Below, one piece after another: positions 6,124 to 10,543 of a DNA stretch of 10,543 bases (position 1 is its first letter; the number at the start of each line of letters is the position of its first letter). The notes beneath the pieces were generated by a model, which did no database searches, was not told the DNA's origin, and saw only the letters and a list, made by a program, of their open reading frames with translations. The translations under genes and the position numbers were made by a program. Location of the stretch: positions 658 through 11,200 of the forward strand of contig MGXL01000020.1 of NCBI GenBank assembly GCA_001801365.1, in the 5' to 3' direction. Origin of the DNA: Gammaproteobacteria bacterium RBG_16_57_12. Lineage in GTDB: Bacteria; Pseudomonadota; Gammaproteobacteria; RBG-16-57-12.

Positions 6124-6253
6124 GTGGCGGAGGGGGAAGGAGTTTCACCCCCGGTGTTTCCTTGCATCTCAATAACTTGGACGGCCAGGCAACCTTATTG
6201 CTGTAAGTACTGACCAGCCAACCGCCTTGCCTGGCCGGCATTATAATGCAAAG

Positions 6254-6333
6254 CGATCTTCGCCTGAAGTGAAAAGAGCATGCAATGACTGCCTCACGAA
6301 CCGCGAGGACGCAGTATTTACATTTTGTTTTCC
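6254..6333 (+). ncRNA. Possible small RNA in the ffs to J-protein gap (speculative)
   Basis: A perfect TATAAT (6242-6247) would start a plus-strand transcript near 6254. The segment can form CTTC-GCCT-GAAG, then a larger hairpin at 6288-6315 (ACTGC pairs with GCAGT; inner CTC-A-CG pairs with CG-C-GAG), followed by T-rich DNA (6316-6332) that resembles a loose terminator. There is no good -35 and the T tract is interrupted, so this is weak support only. Confidence 0.2.
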
Positions 6334-6488
6334 AGGTGAGCGGGCTAAGTTCGCATCCGCCCCGCGGGTGCAGGCCAGCAACAGAGTATTCCTGGAAGAG
6401 CTCAGGGATGTGGCCGATGGCCGCGCCATGAATCTCTCGCCATGTCCCTTTATGATCGGCTTGTGAAAGCCGGCCCGGATTTTCGGTG

Positions 6489-7628
6489 TTACCTGAACCC
6501 AAACGGCGGCATCATCTCAAAAAACGGATCAAACTCCGGCTCGGGAATCCGGTAGCCTTTCAGCCATTGTTTCAGCTGCCGCACGTCCTGGAACTGCTGC
6601 AAGTCGCGCTTCAGGCGGGCGATCTCGCCCTGCAGGTGACGGATGTCGTCCTTGAGCATCAGGGTGACGCGCTTGGGGCTGAGCACCTCGAAGGGCGCAA
6701 CCTGTAACTGGCGGCCGATCTGCATTTCCATCAGCATGACTTCTTCCCGCAATTCGTCCAGCTGGTTTTGCAGGATTTTGTTGTAGTGCTTCAGGCGGTC
6801 TTCGGCAATGTTGTTGAGTTTGTCCTGGTCGATCTGTTCCACGGCCAATTGCAGCTCCAGCAGCTGCAGCAGATCCTTGTTCCCGTAGGCCACGGTCACT
6901 TTCTGCATCAGTTCGGTCTTGCGCTCGCGTTCCGCGGGGTCCGGCTCGCGGTCAGGGTGCAAGGCCGCCACCAATTGGCGGTAGACCGCCTGGATGGATT
7001 TGCTGACCTTGGCCGTCTCCTCCTGTTCGCGCGCCTCTTTTGCCAGTTGCTTGGCGGTCTTTTTGCGCTTGGGGCGGGCGGCTTCGGCCCGCTCCTGCCG
7101 CTGCTTGATCTTTTCGGCCAGACGTTCCGCGGCGCCGTGCGGGTCGCGGGGATCAAAATCGAACTCGTCGCCCCCCAGCTCGACGCCGAACGCCTCTTCC
7201 ATCATAGTTTTCAGAAAGTTCGTCGCCATGTCCTCGGTTTCCTGCGCATGCTCATCGAAGTCGTCCGCGCCGTATTTGTTGTACAGCGGTTTCAGGTCAT
7301 CGCGCTGGTGCAGGTTGATGAGTTCATCGCAGGTTTCGCAGATCAGGTGCGCGAGTTTTTCCTGCTGGGCGTGCGTAAATTTGTGGCTGGTGAACAGCCG
7401 ATCCAGCAACAGCACCATCTGTGCCTGATGTTCACTCAGGGTTTTCTTTAACGGCTCCAGTTTTGTCAGGGCATCCTGCTGGCAACGGGCAAGGCTTTCC
7501 TGCCATTCGGCAAGCAACTTCTTCTGTACGTCGATTTTTTTGATCAGGCCATTGAACTTGTTCTGAGCGGGGGACAGTGTTGCCCGCGTCTGTTCGGCCG
7601 TGATCCGGATGACCTGGGTGGGGGACAT
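6489..7628 (-). CDS. J-domain-like protein with flanking coiled coils
   Basis: Product of 379 residues, probably cytoplasmic, with no signal peptide or membrane segment. The J-domain core is at about 208-260: YRQLVAALHPDRE with the Hsp70-activating HPD at 224-226, then a helix KTELMQKVTVAYGNKDLLQLL. The usual first helix (a DYY-x-x-Leu type start) is not evident, and there is no Gly/Phe region or DnaJ zinc finger. Around it lie strongly charged, heptad-rich helices (20-75, 165-210, 262-355), a CETC pair at 97-100 and an acidic patch (150-165). The end, FDPFFEMMPPFGFR, is Pro/Phe-rich. Such proteins are often annotated 'molecular chaperone DnaJ' in Gammaproteobacteria; a co-chaperone for DnaK is inferred from the HPD only. 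AGGT lies shortly before the ATG. It begins 28 bases after tRNA-Ser on the same strand and may be read from the tRNA promoter. Confidence 0.8.
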   Translation of the reverse strand: MSPTQVIRITAEQTRATLSPAQNKFNGLIKKIDVQKKLLAEWQESLARCQQDALTKLEPLKKTLSEHQAQMVLLLDRLFTSHKFTHAQQEKLAHLICETCDELINLHQRDDLKPLYNKYGADDFDEHAQETEDMATNFLKTMMEEAFGVELGGDEFDFDPRDPHGAAERLAEKIKQRQERAEAARPKRKKTAKQLAKEAREQEETAKVSKSIQAVYRQLVAALHPDREPDPAERERKTELMQKVTVAYGNKDLLQLLELQLAVEQIDQDKLNNIAEDRLKHYNKILQNQLDELREEVMLMEMQIGRQLQVAPFEVLSPKRVTLMLKDDIRHLQGEIARLKRDLQQFQDVRQLKQWLKGYRIPEPEFDPFFEMMPPFGFR

Positions 7629-7656
7629 GGGATACCTGAAAATGACGTTTTAAATA

Positions 7657-7747
7657 TGGCGGAGAGGGAGGGATTCGAACCCTCGATACGCTTTTGGCGT
7701 ATACACACTTTCCAGGCGTGCTCCTTCGACCGCTCGGACACCTCTCC
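7657..7747 (-). tRNA. tRNA-Ser (anticodon GGA)
   Basis: A 91-base type II tRNA with encoded CCA. The acceptor GGAGAGG (7747-7741) pairs perfectly with CCTCTCC before discriminator G and CCA. The D arm has GAGCGGTCGAAGG. The anticodon stem CACGC/GTGTG encloses the loop CTGGAAA, giving GGA, which reads UCC and UCU. The long variable arm TATACGCC-AAAA-GCGTATC is diagnostic of serine, and the T arm is GAGGGTTCGAATCCCTC. Confidence 0.97.
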
Positions 7748-7772
7748 AGTCCTGCTTAGCGCAAGGCCGCCT

Positions 7773-7801
7773 AGGTTAAACCAGTTTTCCACCTTTGGCA
7801 A
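7773..7801 (-). promoter_or_regulatory. Candidate promoter of tRNA-Ser
   Basis: On the minus strand TTGCCA (7801-7796, 5 of 6 to the -35 consensus) is followed after 17 bases by TAACCT (7778-7773, 3 of 6). A GC-rich stretch then leads to the tRNA, as is common at stringently controlled stable-RNA promoters. Confidence 0.4.
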
Positions 7802-7920
7802 TCTGAAATGAATATCAAGCACTTATGCAGAATTTTGCGGGTGCAGATGCCGGTATGACGGTTCTTACGCACCCGGTTTGGCCAGGTATTCCATCCGGGC
7901 AATGTGATTTTAGACAGGGT

Positions 7921-7947
7921 TAAAGATAATGAAGGGCATGTCGATAT
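7921..7947 (+). promoter_or_regulatory. Sigma-28 (FliA) type promoter of motAB
   Basis: TAAAGATA (7921-7928) and GTCGATAT (7940-7947) are separated by exactly 11 bases. Against the sigma-28 consensus TAAAGTTT-N11-GCCGATAA each half matches 6 of 8, and the core TAAAG and CGATA are intact. The start would fall near 7953, about 60 bases before the motA ATG. FliA is encoded in this same window. Confidence 0.72.
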
Positions 7948-8013
7948 GAAAAGCATATTAAAGGTATTGATTGCCGCGTGATCATGGATCCCACATAAGA
8001 ACTCGCCTGTGTT

Positions 8014-8868
8014 ATGAAGCTGATTATTGGGTTGCTCATTCTTTCAGGTTGCCTCGCTGGCGGCTATATCATGGCGCACGGCGAACTCCTGGCACTGTGG
8101 CAGCCTGCCGAGCTGGTCATAATCTCGGGCGGGGCCATCGGGGCCTTTGTGATCTCAAATCCGGGCAAGGTGATTGGCAAGGTGCTCAAAAATCTGCCGA
8201 CCTTGCTGCAAGGTTCCAAATATACCAAGAGTCTGTATATGGACCTGCTGGGTCTGATGTATGACATTTTCACCAAGTCGCGCAAGGAAGGCTTGATGGC
8301 CCTGGAAAATGATATCGAGGATCCAGCGAGCAGCGAGGTGTTCAATAAATATCCCAGAATTCTGGCGGATCATCACACTGTTGATTTCATCTGCGATTAT
8401 CTGCGTCTGATGGTGGGCGGCACCATGAATACCTTCGAGCTGGAAAATCTCATGGATGTGGAGCTGGGTACGCACCACGCGGAAGCGGAATTATCGAGCA
8501 GCGCCCTGAACAGGATGGCCGACGGGCTGCCAGGTTTTGGTATCGTGGCTGCGGTGATGGGGGTGGTGATCACTATGGGGTCACTGGATGGTGAGGTGTC
8601 CGAAATCGGCGGCCATGTGGCGGCCGCCCTGGTAGGAACCTTTCTGGGGATCCTGCTGGCCTATGGCGTGGTCGGCCCCATGGCGAGCGCCCTGGAACAC
8701 AGCGCGCGCGAGGAGACCAAATTCTATGAATGCATCAAGGTATGCATCATCGCCACCCTGAACGGCTATAACCCGCAGGTTGCGGTCGAGTTCGGACGCA
8801 AGACACTGTTCTCCACCGAGCGCCCGAGCTTCATCGAACTGGAAAACCATGTCCGTGGGCGCACCTGA
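8014..8868 (+). CDS. motA: Flagellar motor stator protein MotA
   Basis: Product of 284 residues. It is the inner-membrane subunit that, with MotB, forms the ion channel and pushes on the rotor protein FliG. It aligns colinearly with E. coli MotA from residue 1 (MKLIIGLLILSGCLAGGYIM). Four transmembrane segments are visible, near 1-20, 31-50, 170-190 and 203-225. The residues known to matter fall at identical positions: Arg90 and Glu98 in the cytoplasmic loop (SRKEGLMALENDIEDP), Pro173 (GLPGFGIVAAVMGV) and Pro222 (YGVVGPMA). The C-terminal NGYNPQVAVEFGRKTLFSTERPSFIELE is the family hallmark. Close likeness to the E. coli type suggests proton rather than sodium coupling (inference). No clear ribosome site is seen, but an in-frame TAA six codons upstream leaves this ATG as the start. 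motB follows after 45 bases. Confidence 0.97.
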   Translation: MKLIIGLLILSGCLAGGYIMAHGELLALWQPAELVIISGGAIGAFVISNPGKVIGKVLKNLPTLLQGSKYTKSLYMDLLGLMYDIFTKSRKEGLMALENDIEDPASSEVFNKYPRILADHHTVDFICDYLRLMVGGTMNTFELENLMDVELGTHHAEAELSSSALNRMADGLPGFGIVAAVMGVVITMGSLDGEVSEIGGHVAAALVGTFLGILLAYGVVGPMASALEHSAREETKFYECIKVCIIATLNGYNPQVAVEFGRKTLFSTERPSFIELENHVRGRT

Positions 8869-8913
8869 GCGCCACGTCTTCGAGAGTTACCTTCCGGTTG
8901 AGTACACCTGACC

Positions 8914-10068
8914 ATGAATGACACTCAACCCATCATTATCAAGCGCATCAAGAAGGGTGGCCATGCTCATCACGGGGGCTCATGGAAGGTGGCCTATGCC
9001 GACTTCGTGACCGCCATGATGGCATTCTTTCTGCTGATGTGGCTGCTGACCGCGGCCACGCCTGATCAAAAGCTGGCCATTGCCGGCTACTTCAGTAATC
9101 CAAGCGCAGTAGCCGGCAGTGGCGGGCAAAGCACCAGCCTGATCAATATGGGCAGCAGTCTCGATTTGATGAATGTCGGTTTAGGCAAGGCGCCAACCCC
9201 GGATTTCAAGTCCGAGGAGGAAATCCGCAAACGCGCCGAAGCCATCGAGCGGGACAGGCTGGCCAATCTGGAGAGCGTGTTGAAACAGCAGATCGACGAT
9301 GACAAGGAGTTGAGCCAGCACAAGGACCAGGTGATGATCGAGATCACCGATGAAGGTCTGCGCATCCAGATCATCGATAAGGAAAACCGGCCGATGTTCG
9401 ATCTGGGCAGCGCGGTGCTCAAGCCCTTTGCGAGCCGACTGCTGCGGGATATCGCCACCGTGATCAACAAGCTGCCCAATACCATCAGCCTTGCCGGCCA
9501 TACCGACGCCACACCCTACGGCACCACTAATGGATACACCAATTGGGAATTATCCTCCGACCGCGCCAATGCCTCGCGCCGTGAACTGGTGCAGGGCGGC
9601 ATTGAAGCGAACAAGATTGTCCGTGTCGAGGGCCTGGCAGCGACCAAGCCGTTGTTGCCCGATGATCCTGATAATCCCGCCAACCGGCGCATCACCATCC
9701 TGGTGATGAAGCGCACCGTGGATGAAACCATTGCCATGGAAGGAGAAGCCATCAAGAGTGCCCTGCAAGCCGAACACAAGGCATCTGTGGCCGAGCCCAT
9801 TGCTGTACCCGAACCAGTTGAGCCACCCCTGGCAGTGCAGCAACCGGCAGTGGAGAGCAAGCCGCCGGTAGAGAGCAGGCCGAAACCGGAGTTTCGAAAG
9901 CCTCAGGCGCTTAAGCCGAAGGTAGTTGTGCCGCCACCACAGGAGGCACCTGTACCGCCGCCTTCCAGCGTTCTCCCCGGCATTGCGCCGATACAATTGA
10001 ATGTCAATCCCGTGCAACTGGATATCCCGCCGGTGCAGATCGAACCCGCGCCGGTGAATAAAAAATAG
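8914..10068 (+). CDS. motB: Flagellar motor stator protein MotB with long Pro-rich tail
   Basis: Product of 384 residues. It is the stator subunit that carries the ion and anchors the motor to peptidoglycan. A basic N-terminus (IIIKRIKKGGHAHHGGSWK) precedes the single transmembrane helix, AYADFVTAMMAFFLLMWLL (27-45), whose Asp30 corresponds to the essential Asp32 of E. coli MotB. A periplasmic linker with a charged helix (98-145) leads to the OmpA-like domain (about 148-265), with GHTDATPY (195-202), NWELSSDRANASRREL (210-225) and NPANRRITILVM (254-265). After this domain comes a tail of about 115 residues, Pro/Val/Glu/Lys-rich, ending in three seven-residue repeats (359-378). E. coli MotB (308) has a much shorter tail. 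The ATG matches the family start; only a weak ribosome site is seen. It is presumably co-transcribed with motA. Confidence 0.96.
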   Translation: MNDTQPIIIKRIKKGGHAHHGGSWKVAYADFVTAMMAFFLLMWLLTAATPDQKLAIAGYFSNPSAVAGSGGQSTSLINMGSSLDLMNVGLGKAPTPDFKSEEEIRKRAEAIERDRLANLESVLKQQIDDDKELSQHKDQVMIEITDEGLRIQIIDKENRPMFDLGSAVLKPFASRLLRDIATVINKLPNTISLAGHTDATPYGTTNGYTNWELSSDRANASRRELVQGGIEANKIVRVEGLAATKPLLPDDPDNPANRRITILVMKRTVDETIAMEGEAIKSALQAEHKASVAEPIAVPEPVEPPLAVQQPAVESKPPVESRPKPEFRKPQALKPKVVVPPPQEAPVPPPSSVLPGIAPIQLNVNPVQLDIPPVQIEPAPVNKK

Positions 10069-10093
10069 CTCCACGGCCTGGTCTGTAGGCAGC

Positions 10094-10137
10094 GTAACAT
10101 CTGTTGGTCGGATGAACACCGACCTGTTACAATTTTT
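10094..10137 (+). terminator. Terminator-like hairpin between motB and aroC
   Basis: GGTCGG (10106-10111) pairs with CCGACC (10119-10124) around a 7-base loop. Outside it GTAACA (10094-10099) pairs with TGTTAC (10125-10130), leaving a 6-base bulge on the left arm. AATTTTT follows (10131-10137). It probably ends the motAB transcript. The T run touches the aroC start region, so it overlaps the proposed aroC promoter. Confidence 0.6.
10104..10133 (+). promoter_or_regulatory. Candidate aroC promoter giving a leaderless mRNA
   Basis: TACAAT (10128-10133, 5 of 6) is preceded by TG one base earlier, an extended -10. TTGGTC (10104-10109) lies 18 bases upstream as a weak -35. The -10 ends 7 bases before the aroC ATG, so transcription would begin at or next to the start codon. 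Confidence 0.42.
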
Positions 10138-10140
10138 CCC

Positions 10141-10543
10141 ATGTCGGGTAATACCATTGGCAAACTGTTCACGGTCACCAGCTTTGGCGAGAGCCACGGC
10201 CCCGCGATCGGCTGTATCGTCGATGGCTGTCCGCCCGGCCTGGCCCTGGGTGAGGCGGACCTGCAGCACGATCTGGACCGGCGCAAGCCCGGCACCTCGC
10301 GGCACACCACCCAGCGGCGCGAGGCCGATCAGGTGCGTATCCTGTCCGGAGTATTCGAGGGCCGGACCACCGGCGCGCCCATCGGCCTGTTGATCGAAAA
10401 CACCGATCAGCGCTCCAAGGATTACTCCCAGATCATGGACCGTTTTCGCCCGGGGCATGCCGATTACACCTATCAGCAGAAATACGGTCTGCGCGACTAC
10501 CGTGGCGGCGGGCGCTCCTCCGCGCGCGAGACGGCCATGCGTG
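10141..10543 (+). CDS. aroC: Chorismate synthase, 5' part
   Basis: The first 134 codons are present and the gene runs off the window; full-length enzymes have about 360 residues. It converts 5-enolpyruvylshikimate-3-phosphate to chorismate, the last step of the shikimate pathway, in the cytoplasm using reduced FMN. The N-terminus [20 protein letters not shown] is the classic signature, with the active-site His at 19 in [47 protein letters not shown] and [20 protein letters not shown] follow, as does [13 protein letters not shown] at the window edge. No Shine-Dalgarno precedes the ATG (the bases before it are TTTTTCCC). It follows motB after 72 bases, but the intervening hairpin and promoter argue for separate transcription. 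Confidence 0.97.
   Translation, partial: MSGNTIGKLFTVTSFGESHGPAIGCIVDGCPPGLALGEADLQHDLDRRKPGTSRHTTQRREADQVRILSGVFEGRTTGAPIGLLIENTDQRSKDYSQIMDRFRPGHADYTYQQKYGLRDYRGGGRSSARETAMR

Larger units (their letters stand above)
6109..6488. other. 380-base intergenic stretch with inverted repeats, no recognisable gene
   Basis: No reading frame here resembles a known protein. A 79-codon plus-strand frame (6227-6466) and a minus-strand frame running into ffs lack ribosome sites and family features. What it holds: an 11-base perfect inverted repeat CGGCCAGGCAA / TTGCCTGGCCG (6182-6192 and 6227-6237, 34 bases between); a TATAAT at 6242-6247; a hairpin at 6288-6315 followed by T-rich DNA; and a 6-base hairpin CGGCTT-GTGA-AAGCCG (6457-6472) just beyond the stop of the J-domain-like gene. 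That last hairpin could be its weak terminator, but it lacks a T run. Confidence 0.5.

Noticed and set aside
6041..6502. Minus-strand frame of 153 codons ending inside ffs, and the 79-codon plus frame at 6227-6466
   Set aside because: The first overlaps the SRP RNA gene. Both lack ribosome sites and protein-like composition over their length.
7946..7981. An 11-codon frame (ATG 7946 to TGA) before motA, starting like a signal peptide
   Set aside because: It overlaps the sigma-28 -10 hexamer, so its ATG would lie upstream of the predicted transcript start, and it has no ribosome site.
9550..10458. Minus-strand open frame of 302 codons across the motB end and aroC start
   Set aside because: It crosses two clear genes and the promoter/terminator between them. 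There is no ribosome site or known domain.
1..10543. CRISPR arrays, insertion sequences, prophage or toxin-antitoxin genes
   Set aside because: None seen: there are no regularly spaced repeats, transposase motifs or terminal repeats, and tRNA-Ser is not flanked by an integrase or a visible duplicated 3' end.

Overview
The window looks like chromosomal DNA of a moderately GC-rich, flagellated gammaproteobacterium. The dnaX, YbaB, RecR, YqiB-type, MotA and MotB products align closely with the Enterobacteria/Pseudomonas versions, and the ffs-dnaX-ybaB-recR order is typical of the class. A DUF3135 gene and a YqiB/DUF1249 gene point the same way. The genus cannot be named; a purple-sulfur or related environmental lineage is only a guess. 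There is no sign of mobile elements, phage genes or CRISPR.

Layout. Positions 1-1164 (+) hold the end of an unrecognised gene and a secreted M48 metallopeptidase. Positions 1165-1678 are long-leader DNA containing an overlooked 36-residue membrane peptide gene (1340-1450) with its own promoter candidate, ribosome site and strong terminator. A DUF3135 gene (1679-2041, +) converges on a minus-strand block: yqiB-like DUF1249 (2054-2488), fliA encoding sigma-28 (2528-3250), recR (3357-3953), ybaB (3959-4282), dnaX (4363-5934) and the 4.5S/SRP RNA gene ffs (about 6003-6108). After a roughly 380-base non-coding stretch with inverted repeats come a J-domain-like protein (6489-7628) and tRNA-Ser(GGA) (7657-7747), both minus. 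The right end is plus strand: motA (8014-8868), motB (8914-10068) and the start of aroC (10141 to the window edge).

How the genes connect. The flagellar theme is split: the sigma-28 gene lies about 5 kb from the stator genes, and a good sigma-28-type promoter (TAAAGATA, 11 bases, GTCGATAT) sits just before motA, so FliA probably drives motAB as in other flagellated Gammaproteobacteria. The dnaX-ybaB-recR-ffs cluster is housekeeping (clamp loader, nucleoid protein, recombinational repair, protein targeting). dnaX and aroC both lack a Shine-Dalgarno sequence and have a -10-like hexamer about 8 bases before the ATG, which suggests leaderless mRNAs.

No large undescribed system is visible. The most useful leads are the small membrane protein, the sigma-28 link, the leaderless candidates, and the structured gap at 6109-6488.
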